The position numbers were made by a program, and so were the translations under genes. A DNA stretch of 64,000 nucleotides from Kalmanozyma brasiliensis GHG001 (Eukaryota > Basidiomycota > Ustilaginomycetes > Ustilaginales): positions 64,853 through 128,852 of the forward strand of contig NW_015961960.1 of assembly GCF_000497045.1 (NCBI RefSeq), written 5' to 3'. Under the pieces are notes generated by a model. That model saw only the letters and a list, made by a program, of their open reading frames with translations. It had not been told where the DNA came from and made no database searches. Numbering within the stretch: the stretch's first letter is position 1; every line of letters starts with the position of its first letter. Below, in pieces: positions 21,901 through 31,372 of this stretch.

Positions 21901-22988
21901 CTTGCGCATGGATCCGACAGGATGGACTGACCCCTCAGATGGCTGCTGCGTCGATTCCACCGACCTCCCCGGCAAGCAACCACCAGGCACTCTCGGCGTC
22001 ATCAGCGATTGGCGTGATCGGCACGACAGGCTTCTCTCCACTACCCACTACAGACCTGCGGGCAGCTGCCTCTTTCACATCGGCATCAGAGGCGTCTCGG
22101 ACCCCAGACATCGACGAGGAGCAGCATCCGCCCAGCTCCAGTGGTAGGCGGTCTTCCAGTCTCGCTCGGACGCGTCCCACGCATCTGGCTCACGACAGTC
22201 CAGCAAGCCCGGCATCCTCCGCACAATCACCTGCCATCTCGATGGACGAAGAGGACAGCGCCAAGCGACGATCACGCTCGACTTCGCGCATCTCGCTCCG
22301 TTACCGCGACTCGAGCCGAAATCGCAGCACCGACGTTAGTGGCAGCTCCACGCCGAACCGAGAACGCGACCCGGCTTGGGCGTCACATCACCTCGCCAGC
22401 TCGCTCAGCACGCACACCCATCCATGGATCCATTCTGCTGGCAAGGAGCGCTGCGACAGTCCAGCCGACTCTGAGCGACGAGGTCGCATGCCGCGCTCTC
22501 GAATGGCCGACTTGGACGAAAACACCACCTGGAACGGCGAGGAGACCAGTCGGGTCGGATTCGAGTCTTTCCACCGCACCGGACCTATTGCCATCCGCGG
22601 TCGCAGCCAGTCACGCAGTACAAGTCGACACAGCGGCGATTCGAGTTCGCCCGAGCGCATCCGCCAGCGCTCCGTCTCGCGAAGCAGATCGACCCACTCG
22701 ATCTCGCACGACACGGCGGGGCCAGCAGGCATACTGTACGGCCGCAGCACCGAGCCTCAACCTCATGTGGCGCCTATTTTGGCGGACCAGACGCAAGCCC
22801 AGCGGACCGCAACGGCAAGAAGCCGATCCCGTGCACCGGATGCACTAGCGCAGATTCTGGGGAGGGATCGCTCAAGGAGTCGATCGAGAGCAAGGGACGC
22901 GATCAGCAGTAGAAGCACACCGTCGCTTTTGGACGCCGAAGCGGAGAGGGAGCAGGTGGGACGTGGGCGATCGCGCGATCGTCGATGA
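18912..22988 (+). CDS. Large Ser/Thr protein kinase with split domain and SR-rich tail
   Basis: A 1358-residue kinase in one exon. The first 320 residues are Ser/Pro-rich and unstructured. The kinase domain begins at GRYLLGKTIGVGGFSTV (about 322-338) with the lysine in RRIAVKIVYHD. The catalytic loop is VLHGDLKLENVL (about 614-625), so the usual HRD reads HGD while the catalytic Asp (618) and the Asn are kept. The metal-binding motif is IADFGLA (Asp near 688) and the APE motif is TAPEYL. DMWALGCILYAMLSGKLPF is lobe-typical. Two long insertions split the domain: about 455-600 before the catalytic loop and about 830-965 before LLEPDPRRRWTIDKL. The C-terminal 300 residues are rich in RS and SR dipeptides. 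I cannot place it in a named subfamily. An Arg lost from HRD often means no need of activation-loop phosphorylation. Confidence 0.85.
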   Translation: MEPPKAAPLQIPHEDDVPLFDPSGLSASLSADDWHNSFDLNSVAAARLGIGSSTSQNGSGFLSAAESTSNPTRSDSRNDASAENGSHLQLPQTTSSTSSNDALFDNRGLASGLDAVERGRRRRSSAAQDDSQQGSPAVYAAALPQKDTSVGSKVRMWWERSAAVTPEVDTTDSSIVERDPPPTTQLSLDTDLKPFASSSAAPGPTIASPSSMAQDSSPSSYRSPAADFLSAFSSLNSVVQPQPSTSYDNRSLSYSPPRSGNRSLGASFMRDDTRNGAAAAPGFASWRGLSSAAAQLYDAKPTTAPNPPPRSDDEGARVGPSGRYLLGKTIGVGGFSTVREGWDLEAQGPADPTAPVIEGQRKGRRIAVKIVYHDQKQTQQNANEADKRQYQTDHSQELRIWKGLPSHPHLLPLLHHENVSLDGSHAEHSQGSGTSALLLIMPYCDQGSLLDFVRAEGGARDAVFPPTVSQLFSSADQRRTASGSWAVSTSSDASTPISRTSSLRTSRNDPSWRHSGPRTGSGFLFARNAGTQAHSRVASVSTASQLRTIPAGQEVGSTSSSPVSAAGSVSSGSRPMRRTDSRTVRSQGIPLDAARETMRQLSSALSTLHSKCHVLHGDLKLENVLGQDQASWKKRQRMSTSNSDGERRSRQNSGALTDSIDSLASVSVSSRQTLDTSDAVMPCWRIADFGLAQILDPAQPEASTPSAPALIRALKEAASILGTAKTPGHKKSQKSSRGGSMAYTAPEYLQARGTPGWSSPTAAATVGEEVELPPESPFAADMWALGCILYAMLSGKLPFTDSFEPRLQMKIAKAQWELPSRLRRRAERLANQSTSTLTSQVSQSVRNSSTDRAGSVGPIDASDRFAFSQRRPSSGLPSGPSSFGIMDMSASLPALAPRERQLTEPPIAAPTAGTIAVHADHVIGSAPGRADHLESFEINQAAKARADVEEDPESDEDEGVDPAWDGLSWDRAAARQVLRGLLEPDPRRRWTIDKLCSCAWIRQDGLTPQMAAASIPPTSPASNHQALSASSAIGVIGTTGFSPLPTTDLRAAASFTSASEASRTPDIDEEQHPPSSSGRRSSSLARTRPTHLAHDSPASPASSAQSPAISMDEEDSAKRRSRSTSRISLRYRDSSRNRSTDVSGSSTPNRERDPAWASHHLASSLSTHTHPWIHSAGKERCDSPADSERRGRMPRSRMADLDENTTWNGEETSRVGFESFHRTGPIAIRGRSQSRSTSRHSGDSSSPERIRQRSVSRSRSTHSISHDTAGPAGILYGRSTEPQPHVAPILADQTQAQRTATARSRSRAPDALAQILGRDRSRSRSRARDAISSRSTPSLLDAEAEREQVGRGRSRDRR

Positions 22989-24701
22989 AGGGAAAAAGTA
23001 CACCTTCCGCTCTTGTCTCCCCTTGTTTCATACCGACCTTGAGCATGTTTCATCTAGTGTACGAGCTCCTTTGCACATTGATGACACAAGCGTCAATCAA
23101 TATCCACCTTGCTCGTCCGCCAATCATACATCTTGAACGTGCACAAAGGACAAAGGACAGGGTCTTGAACAAACAAACTCAAAATCGCAGCGGAAGTCCA
23201 GCCGCGTCCCCACCAAGCGGGGCGAGCCGAGGGCGTGTGTGTGTGCGTGTGTCTCGTTTTTCGGACGCGCCGCGCTTCCGATTTTGACACTCGAGGAATG
23301 CGCTATTTGAGCCTCGAGAGATGCACGCCAATTGCCAGAGGCACTTGGCCAGTGTCGGTGCGCTTCTCCTGCTCGTCAAGCTCTTCTTCTTCTCTCTCTG
23401 CCCCCTCTCACCTGGCTTGCAGTCTTTCGAGGGATCGGCTGAGGCTGATGACGGCTGCGCCGACGGTTCATTCGAATGCTCACTGGCTGTATGCTGGTCA
23501 GCAATTCCAGAGAGTGATAAGGACAGCTTGTCGCAGAAGGTCAACAAGACGGACGCGGGTTTGAGAGAAAAGGCAAAGGCATCTTCACAACCCAGTTTCC
23601 ATGCAGCGTCACGATGAAATGCAACATCGTCCCACCCACCCGCAAACGACTTCGTCCATCCTGAAGCTTCACACGGTGACACACCCACAGATAAGGAGAT
23701 CAGCTAGACCACGCGCTTTGTCTTGGGGAAGCACATTGAGGCTCGTCCAATCGTCGCCTGTGAGTGGGTTCTTACGGCCTGATTTGTCCAATCGACTGGC
23801 TCTATTTCACACGCTCACCGTCGACAATCTCCTGCTGAACCTCGATTATGAATCGACTCGATGAACGACGGGTTGGCTTCCTTGCAATTCAAGAGGAGGC
23901 GGTCAATACAGAAGAGGTCGAGCATGGGCCGCCTTGTAAGTGAGGGGGTTTGCGCAAATTACCCTTGACATGTTGCCAGTTCCAAGCGCGTTTCTTGGAT
24001 TCGGCAAGTGCGTCAAAAGGCTCTGTCGCTTCGTCAGAAGCCTGCGCTTGCGAGGCTGCGCACGAGCATTGGAGCTATTCTCGACACCCCTAAGACCATG
24101 CTTCCCCGTTTAAGCGCGTTCGCCGATTCAATTCCAACATCCATCCATCCATCCATCCATCCCGTTCGTGGATCCGCCTACGACGCGCTTCGATGCGGCT
24201 GTTGCTCGTAGCCTAGGCTGCAATCGAGCGGATCAGGATCAGGGTTGTTCGTGCCTCGCCGCGTTCGACCCTTCATGCAGGTGCTTGGCCTTAATGTGTG
24301 GCTGAAGAAAGACCTGCATAGTCGTGCTTCGGTTTCCGGTCGTGGCTCTTGATCAGTGTCTTTCCTTTGGGTAGGTCGCCGTGTGGGGTCTGTCAGAGTC
24401 CATCTTCCCCTCTCTTCCCGCGTTCTTGGACTGCGCTGAGTCGACCACTGTAGAGCGCCCTTTACCCATTTCGCCCTTTTGCATTTCCTCTCTTTGTGTG
24501 TGCAAGAGAGAGAGCGTGTCTGTCTGTCCGTTTGTGTCCCTGCGCCCCCCTCCTTGGACGTGTCAGAAGGCTCATCTCCCTAATCCCCTCAAATACACCT
24601 TCCTCTTCGACTCAACCCCCTTTCCCTCTCTTCATCCACCATCGTCCTTTTCCATTTTTCCCATCCATCCTCCAAACCCCCCCTCACAACTCTCAATCAA
24701 G
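22989..24701. other. Intergenic stretch with a long pyrimidine-rich leader
   Basis: 1.7 kb between the kinase stop and the small YABBY-like gene. It holds short GT-rich and CATC microsatellites and, in the last 150 bp, a strongly pyrimidine-rich leader before the ATG at 24702. A minus-strand frame of 169 codons at 23179-23688 has no family resemblance and I do not call it. Confidence 0.35.
24138..24162. repeat. CATC microsatellite
   Basis: Six consecutive CATC tetranucleotides. No coding context. Similar but shorter CCATC strings recur near 24661-24670 and 24917-24924. Confidence 0.85.
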
Positions 24702-24890
24702 ATGCCTCCCAAGAAGACCGCTGCTGCTGGTGGAGCCAAGAAGGGCAAGACGTCGGCCTACAACGCGTACATGAAGAAGGAGCTCGCCAAGCTCAAGACC
24801 GAGAAGCCCCAGCTGGCCCACAAGGAGCGCTTCAAGCTGGCGGCCACCAACTGGGCCTCGTCCAAGGAGAACCCCAAGAACAAGGCCTAG
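24702..24890 (+). CDS. Small YABBY/HMG-like basic protein (62 residues)
   Basis: A 62-residue basic protein, starting MPPKKTAAAGGAKKGK and then TSAYNAYMKKELAKLK, EKPQLAHKERFKLAATNWA. This second part matches, position by position, the HMG-box-like helix-loop-helix of plant YABBY proteins (SAYN, aromatic, K.E, K...P..H+E.F..AA.NWA). A DNA-bending or chromatin role is inferred from that resemblance. The basic N-terminus would suit a nuclear protein. The start ATG is preceded by CAATCAAG and a long pyrimidine-rich leader. Codons are mostly C- or G-ended, suggesting high expression and that the frame is real in spite of its size. A candidate intron in the 3' UTR is described separately. The alternative is a stand-alone half HMG-box with no DNA binding. 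Confidence 0.75.
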   Translation: MPPKKTAAAGGAKKGKTSAYNAYMKKELAKLKTEKPQLAHKERFKLAATNWASSKENPKNKA

Positions 24891-25498
24891 AGACGCGCGC
24901 CGTCTCGGTCTTGGGTCCATCCATCCGCTCGTACGCTCGTCGAGTCGCGGATTGCTGTCGCGCGACGTGTCCGGCGATGACTTTCCCACTCTCTGGGCTT
25001 CTGATTGGAGGCGTCGGACTGTCTGGTCACCATCGCATCGTGTTCGCTCTCGCCTTTGACCATCTTCGATCTCGTCGAACTTGTAAGTGTCCTACCGCCC
25101 CTCCCATACCATTCCTCCTCCTTCCAACGCGTTGCATGAGCTTATTGCTCGCGTTGCATCCTCCTCCTCCTCGACCTGTCTTGTCCGCAGGCTCGCATCC
25201 TCGCGTCTCTCACCATCCCTCGAAAGGGATGATGCCAATGCGTCTCAGATTCTCGCGTTGGAGCACACCGCGAACGGGGCAACTCTCAAATATTCCCCAA
25301 TTTCTCCCCCTGTTGCTCGCGTCGGCTAAATTTGCGGAAATGGACAGCCAGAACTGACGATCCCCCGCGCCCGTCCCTTGTGCTTTCTCAAAATGCTCCA
25401 GTGTAATACTATACCTCCCTTCTCCCTTTGCTCATCGTGTGTGTATGCGTATCATGTCGTTGAAGAAAACCCATTGCATTTGCTGAAACTGTGTGTGA
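24891..25498. other. Convergent intergenic stretch with a candidate 3'-UTR intron
   Basis: 608 bp between the stop of the YABBY-like gene and the stop of the CxxC protein gene. It contains an intron-like segment at 25083-25190, from a GTAAGT donor to an acceptor TTGTCCGCAG preceded by a pyrimidine-rich stretch, 192 nt after the stop codon. No further gene seen. Confidence 0.35.
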
Positions 25499-27595
25499 TC
25501 ATATGTTGGCGGGGATAGTGCCGGAGCTTCGGGTGGAACCCGATCTGGCACTGCCGCTGTTTCGCTCTGGCGCCGTCTCCCACGTTTGCATTGTCCTTCC
25601 CGAGACGGTGGACCTGGTCGACGGAGTGTTCCTCCCCGTCGCCCAGGGTCTGTTGGGCAAAGCCAGGCTGCTGTGTGTAGACGCTCGTTCCGGCGGTGGT
25701 GTAAGACCGCGCGTGAGATTCTCATCGCGCGACGCATCCCCGCCGTATCGCCCCGGATCCTTTGATCGCTGGAAAAAGCTAAACGCCGAAGGGGAGTAGG
25801 ACCCATCCGAACTGTCCGTGTAGACGCTTGGCGAGCGACTCGGTGCCATCATGGTCAGCTCCTTCGACGTTGCCATATCCACCAGTTCCAAATCTATGAA
25901 TCGGAACGACCCGTGCGGGGGTATGGCGATGGTGATGGGCAACCTAGCCAGCGCGTCACCCAGTTCGGGTGATTCAACGATCCGACTCTCCTCCTCAATC
26001 AACCCCGCTCCACCGCGAATACATCCGCCATCCGTGATGTCAAACACCCGAAAGAGCCCATTGAAGCGATTGATCACCGCCACGCTGTTGCACGTGCGCC
26101 GTTCGAGCACCGCCTGAGCCAGCAGCAGTCGGGCGTCGTGCTCCTTATGATGCGCTCGACCGACGCGAAGCGCGCACGACCGGACAGCTTCGATCGATCG
26201 CATCCGCAACAGGTCTACGTGCGACATCGCTTTCGTCGTCTGTGGCAAATAGGCTCGAAAAGCATTCTGCGCCTTCCCCGCCAGGTGTCGCACCGGCATG
26301 GCAAGGGGTAGGAAGTTCGACTGGCGCAGTGTGACGCAGACGACATAGTTGGTCTGCACAGCACCACTGCCTTGGCACTGCTTGCATCCGACGGTGGCGC
26401 CTGGCGTGATGCGAAATCCGTCCGGTCGCTTGCCCAGTTGTTGGTGCTGCGGACTGTTGCATGTCGAGCAGCGGACGAAGCAGGTGGTATCCGAGAGCTC
26501 GACGTAGGAGCGAAGCTTTTTGCGCTCCACAATGGCCGCGCTGTCGATCTGACAGTCCCACGGGCTGTAGACGAGCGGTGGTTCGTCGAGAACATGCGAT
26601 CTCGGCGGTGCAGGTCCTTTGATCACCCAGCTGCCTTGTCGCTGCTCGGTGTAGATGGTCATCTTGAGACTGGCGGATTCGAAACGGCTGAGCACGACAA
26701 GGTCAAAGTTGGCCTCGCACTCAGCGAGCTCCTTGTCGCGCCGGAGGGTCTTGTCGTGCGAAGAGGTCGATGCGGTCGTTGAGATACACCTGGTGCGACT
26801 GCTCGAGGTGCTGGTCGATGCCGCATCGTTCGGCATCGGATCATGGACTGTAGACTGGCTGGCCATTGCGGCTCGGGCCTGCTTCTTGCCAAAGGAGAGC
26901 TTCTTGCGGATGCTCTTGCCCTTCCATTGGCTGCTGGTATGTTGAATGGCAAGCCACTCTGCCAAGCCCTTGTCTTCGAATTGGGCCGAGCTGCTGGACG
27001 CATCATCGCCCTGTTGTCGCTGAGCAGCATGATCGAGTGCCGCCGCAATGATTCTGCGACGGAGGCCGAATACGCTCGGCGCCTCGGTTTGGGCGAGATC
27101 AAGATCGGAGTATTGGACTTGAAGTTTGGCGACCTGTCGACGAAGGGAGGTCTCATGCCAATCGGGCTCCATCGACGACGAAGACGCGGTGCTGCTGGCG
27201 GAGGCGCTGGAGATGTCGGACTCGATGTGATTGTCGTTGTCGCAGTGATGGCCAGAATGAAGAGGATAGACAAGCTCTACACCGGCGTCGTCGAAGCTGT
27301 CGTCCGCATTGACGTCTGTGGGAACGGAAGGCAGCGGTTTGAGACGATCGACCGAGCTTTTTGAAGGATGCGGATGCTGTGACAGAGACAGCTTCTGAAG
27401 CGAATCGTTGAGCGCAAAGGTGTTGACAGGTGACAATGGTTTGCGGACGGCCGAGGTAGAATTGCCTTCGTTAGCGAGATATGCGCGTGGGCGAATGTCG
27501 GTGAAACGGCTCGCTGAATGAACAACGGGGTTCGGATCCGTCTCTGCTGAGGGATGTGCTCGGTATGATGGATGGCGCCGATCGAGGACAGACAT
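25499..27595 (-). CDS. Uncharacterised protein with paired CxxC motifs (possibly SSUH2-like)
   Basis: A 698-residue intronless protein I cannot name with certainty. The start is the ATG of MSVLDRRHPSYRAH; the frame is open 12 codons farther but has no earlier ATG. Residues 1 to about 290 are Ser-rich with a basic patch (KGKSIRKKLSFGKKQ). The conserved-looking part is about 290-590: ANFDLVVLSRFESASLKMTI, then a CxxC in FVRCSTCNSPQ and, some 25 residues later, GCKQCQGSGAV, a CxxCxGxG unit like those of DnaJ-type zinc fingers and of SSUH2 proteins. It ends with a beta-rich region (NSVAVINRFNGLFRVFDITD) and an unstructured Ser/Thr-Pro tail. Two CxxC pairs could bind one zinc. I suggest an SSUH2-like relationship at low confidence. 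It is transcribed away from the ess1-like gene. Confidence 0.6.
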   Translation of the reverse strand: MSVLDRRHPSYRAHPSAETDPNPVVHSASRFTDIRPRAYLANEGNSTSAVRKPLSPVNTFALNDSLQKLSLSQHPHPSKSSVDRLKPLPSVPTDVNADDSFDDAGVELVYPLHSGHHCDNDNHIESDISSASASSTASSSSMEPDWHETSLRRQVAKLQVQYSDLDLAQTEAPSVFGLRRRIIAAALDHAAQRQQGDDASSSSAQFEDKGLAEWLAIQHTSSQWKGKSIRKKLSFGKKQARAAMASQSTVHDPMPNDAASTSTSSSRTRCISTTASTSSHDKTLRRDKELAECEANFDLVVLSRFESASLKMTIYTEQRQGSWVIKGPAPPRSHVLDEPPLVYSPWDCQIDSAAIVERKKLRSYVELSDTTCFVRCSTCNSPQHQQLGKRPDGFRITPGATVGCKQCQGSGAVQTNYVVCVTLRQSNFLPLAMPVRHLAGKAQNAFRAYLPQTTKAMSHVDLLRMRSIEAVRSCALRVGRAHHKEHDARLLLAQAVLERRTCNSVAVINRFNGLFRVFDITDGGCIRGGAGLIEEESRIVESPELGDALARLPITIAIPPHGSFRFIDLELVDMATSKELTMMAPSRSPSVYTDSSDGSYSPSAFSFFQRSKDPGRYGGDASRDENLTRGLTPPPERASTHSSLALPNRPWATGRNTPSTRSTVSGRTMQTWETAPERNSGSARSGSTRSSGTIPANI

Positions 27596-29148
27596 GTTGC
27601 CGCAAGGTGAGAGAACCGAGCCGGATAGCAACCTGCAGAGCGAGCAAGGATCTTCTCGTGCCAGAGCGAGGTACAGACCGCTCTTCTGAGTTCTCCACCA
27701 AGTCGGTATAGATGCATAGATGTGCCCGCTCCTTGACGCCCTGAATTGATCCTAGCGTACCGAGCGAACCGTGCTGCGCAGTCAGCGGAACGCCGGTGTC
27801 TTTGCTCGTGCAGCAACAGGTCTATGCGCAGGTGAAAGTCCGTGAGAGCCTGGAATGGGTCAGTGGCGAGTTGTTGCTGCTTTCAACGAGCGATCTTGGA
27901 ACCGAGCTGAGATGGGCGGAAGCGCGGTGTTGCTGATGCTAAGCTGTGGTTGCGGTGTGACGAGGCGGAGAGGCCGTCGTGGCCGGCTCGATGAAGAAGA
28001 TGTGGATAGCGTTGGTTAAGAAGCAAGCGCGTGTGGATCTAGTCGAGATGAAGAGAAGGGCCAAGGTCCCGCACCAAGGGGGATGAATGTATGCGGTGCT
28101 CGCGGAACGACAAGGCTTTGCGATCGACAGTCGGGAAGCGCTATTTGGTCGATCCTGGCTGCTGTCGATCCGGCGACTCAGCCAGGGGTCTGCAGTGGTG
28201 ATGCTGGTCAAGAGGAGAGCTTGTCGGAGATGAAAGTCCCTCTCTCGTCACGGAGGCAACTCAGCCAGTTCCCATGAGGCAGAGCCCAGCAGTCCGCTCT
28301 CTCTCTCGGCCAAGCCGAACTATGTATCACGGCGATGTATGCACGCTCAGAAAGCTTAAAGGGTCTTGAAGCTGAGACAGAAGCGACGTGCGTGTGTGCA
28401 AAATTTGGCTCGGTGTTGAATTGCAGCTCCGATGCCTTTTACCTCTGTCGCTGTGCCCCCTTTTTCTCGAGTGTTGGTGTGTTGCTCTTCGGGATTTGCG
28501 GCCACGGCGTGGGAAGATCCCGTCGATCCTGCTGCAACTCATGCAGAGACAAGCCGCTCCTGCCTCTGCTCTGTTCCTTCTGAGCGACTTGCCCGTTGCA
28601 GCGTCGGCTCATCCGTGCTCTGACTCAGTGAGCACCTTTGTCGGGTGCACCCCGAAAGCCTGGATCGCTCAGCCAAGCCACCCGCTTGCTGACAACCGTT
28701 GCATGGCTTTGTCTTCGCAGAATCAGATCCAGAGTCCCACTTCTTATCATTGAGATCCAGTCGATGGGGACGGAATCGCCGCTGATGAGCTTATCATTCA
28801 CGGCTCGACCATCAGCAGCTGTCGCTGTCGCTGTCGGCAAGCGTGGCAAAGCCTCCAGACAGCTCGCTTAGGTAGCGGACCGACATCTGTAGCCGGCGTT
28901 CCTGCTTTTCGAATGCAAAAAGAGGATCACAAAATGTGGCATCAAAATTGACCGGATTTTTGGGGCAAAAGATGTCAGACTTTAAAAGTGATCACGTCGA
29001 CGTCGAAAAAAAAAATGATCACCGCGCTCGGTCCAGTTTGGTGAGCAACGAAGACTTCTTAGACCCTGTATTGAACCACAGCTCAAGACCAACACCAACA
29101 CCATCGAACAGGCTTGCGAGACTGCTTTCACCCATATCGTTCGCTATC
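27596..29148. promoter_or_regulatory. Divergent intergenic region, CxxC gene and ess1
   Basis: 1.55 kb between diverging starts. The part next to ess1 has an AT-rich segment with a run of ten A (about 29006-29015) flanked by GTGATCAC and TGATCAC palindromic elements. I see no TATA box, gene or tRNA. Minus-strand frames up to 90 codons near 27939-28211 are not convincing. Confidence 0.35.
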
Positions 29149-29928
29149 ATGTCTGTGAGTACCAACAGAAGTTCATAGAAAAGCGAGGCCGCATGAACAA
29201 GCGCGCTGATCTGACCCGTATTCGTTCGTCTCGCAGTCTCAGTGGGAGATCCGTTTCAGCAACTCGCGCCGTCTGCCGTACTTCTACGACTCTGTCACTC
29301 AGCAGTCGACATGGGAGATCCCGGAAGGTCACACCGAGGAGTCGATCCGATCGCTGCCCGGTGCAAAGTACCTCGACCCTTCCAACGCTCCCGGTGGAGC
29401 TGCCGACAAGCCAGACAAGGTTCGAGCTAGCCATCTTCTCATCAAGCATGCTGGCAGTCGAAGGCCCAGCTCTTGGAAGGAGGTGAGTAAGCGATCGCTA
29501 CCAGTGGTGTCACCATGAACGCTCAGGCTGATTCATTTCATCTTATCTTGACCGCGGACAGGCCAACATTACGCGATCCAAAGAGGACGCCATCGAACAG
29601 CTCAAGAAGTTCGAACAGGAGCTGCAGGCCGACTCGAGCAAGGACAAGTTTGCTCAGCTCGCCAGTGTCAACTCGTTAGTCCCTCAGACTCCCTTTCAAC
29701 GCTTTGTTTGAAACGATCTTGTACTGATCCGACAACGAATCTCTGTCTCCTCCTTCTGCATCGTACAGCGACTGCTCCTCGGCAAGGGCAGGCGGCGATC
29801 TCGGCTTCTTCCAGCGTGGCCAGATGCAGAAGCCATTCGAAGACGCCGCCTTCGGTCTCAAGGTGGGCGAGCTCAGCAGCATCGTCGACACTGACAGCGG
29901 TGTTCATCTCATCTACCGAACCGCCTGA
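29149..29928 (+). CDS. ess1: Pin1/Ess1 parvulin peptidyl-prolyl isomerase, four exons
   Basis: Nuclear prolyl isomerase specific for phospho-Ser/Thr-Pro, which acts on the RNA polymerase II tail and mitotic proteins. Exons 29149-29154, 29237-29482, 29562-29674 and 29769-29928 give 174 residues. Exon 1 codes for only Met-Ser. The WW domain is visible at residues 5-31 (first Trp 5, aromatic YFY at 17-19, second Trp 28, Pro 31). The rotamase domain has RASHLLIKH at its start, the catalytic-cysteine block [14 protein letters not shown] and [12 protein letters not shown], and ends [11 protein letters not shown]. Both junctions in the rotamase domain restore conserved sequence ([14 protein letters not shown] and SDCSSA). 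The exon 2 acceptor could also be 6 nt later, at CTCAG, without changing frame. It converges on hnt1 with 130 bp between stops. Confidence 0.95.
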
Positions 29929-30058
29929 TTGTGTTGATCCCGCAATCTCACTGCTTTGACTTCTTCCAGACTGGCGTCGACTTCCGCGCCGCCTCTGCCG
30001 TTGAATGCTGCGTGGGACTTCAATTTGGTGATTCTATTGAGAGATGCGAGTGGACATC

Positions 30059-30654
30059 TCAAAGCTTTTCGAGACGGCCCTTGATGCGCTCGTGAATCTT
30101 GGCCAACTCCTCCTTGGCGGGCTGTGTGCCGGGCCAGCCGACGCCAAGACCCTGCTTCTCGTCTGGCTTGGGAATGACGTGGACTGCGAAGGAAGAAGAC
30201 GTGGGAGCATCGAAGCGTCAGTGTGGCCGTTCTTAGGCACAAGAAAGCACTGATGAGACTTACAGTGAACGTGGTCGACCATCTGGTGAGCCATGCGGCC
30301 GTTGTTCTGCAGGATGTTGTACTGCTCTGCGCCGGTAGCGATGGCAATCTTCTTGGCGACGGGAAGCAGCTCGGTGAGGTGCTCATCTGGGATGTCGTGC
30401 AGCTTGGCGCCGTGGTGCTTGGGAATGACGAGGGCGTGGCCTTCCGAGATGGGTCCAATATCTGCAGGCGAGCAGCAAAGCGCAAAGGCAAGACATGATC
30501 AGCCTGACACTCAATTCAGGGAGCAGAAGCGTTGAACAAGCCGATGCTTACCAAGGAAAGCGTATGTCTTCTCCGAGTCGTACAGCTTGAGCGACGGGAT
30601 CTGGCCCGCGATGATCTTGCAAAAGATGCAGTTGGCGTCGGTCTTGGCGGCCAT
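30059..30654 (-). CDS. hnt1: HIT-family nucleotide hydrolase (Hint/Hnt1), three exons
   Basis: Histidine-triad protein that hydrolyses adenosine phosphoramidates such as AMP-lysine. Minus-strand exons 30654-30552, 30461-30264 and 30183-30059 give 141 residues. The N-terminus CIFCKIIAGQIPSLKLYDSE has the CxxC and IxxGxIP segment of the Hint branch, then come ISEGHALVIPKHHG, LPVAKKIAIATGAEQYNILQNNG and, across the second junction, the triad DHVHFHVIPKP (HxHxHxx). Only splicing makes the triad complete, which confirms intron 2. The first intron uses donor GTAAGC and acceptor CTGCAG and restores FLDIGPISEGH. Length is usual for the family. Confidence 0.95.
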
Positions 30655-31372
30655 CTTGAACAGAGCTCGGGTGGGGGCGAAGGCGAAAATGGTGGGCGAT
30701 GACTGGATGAAAGCAGCAACCGTGTGAGCGGTGTGCTGGTGTTGGTGATGGTGTATGTTTGCGAAGCAAGGGCCATCACGCATAAGGGCGGCTTTAACCT
30801 TTCCCCGGCTTCCAGCTCAGCAAGCATGGTCCATGCGGCCAGAGCGTTTGTGGTGGAGGACACACGACATCGATTTTCTCAATATTGTTAGACCGCTTTC
30901 TCCCGCTACATCACGTGACACCCTGGCGCGCTTGGGCGAATCACGCGCGAAACGCTCTGAATTTTGGCAGAGGTGGACAGCCTCGAGTTGTTTTCCACGA
31001 AGGAGTCCATTTTGGCGACAATCAAGCGCAGAGGGTGACGTTTCAATGAATGGACATGCTAAGCGAAAGTCGGATGGACCTCGAGACCATCCCAATCAGG
31101 GTCATTGGCTGACACAGTCGAAAGCTGAGTTCGGCGCAACAACCGAACCCTACCTACCATCACCTCAGCGACACCCTACACCTCAACATCTGATCGAGTT
31201 CGAGACGACGTCAAGGCCGTGACATCTCCTCAAGTCAAAGCCGGTCGACATCTGCTGTAGCTCGCCAACCTCCTATGCGATCATAGTCATCAAGCGGATC
31301 AACTCATCATCTGTGTAGCTCGAGCCATACTACCGCACTCACCACCCCGGCAGAGTGCCACATATACACAAG
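30655..31372. promoter_or_regulatory. Divergent promoter region, hnt1 and FHA gene, with cell-cycle-like box
   Basis: 718 bp between diverging starts. It contains a palindromic E-box TCACGTGA (30911-30918) and ACGCGCGAAAC with a CGCGAAA core (30946-30952), which resembles the MCB/SCB boxes of G1/S-regulated fungal genes. No gene inside. Confidence 0.4.

Noticed and set aside
23179..23688. Minus-strand frame of 169 codons between the kinase and the YABBY-like gene
   Set aside because: Poor composition, GT-microsatellite overlap and no family match.
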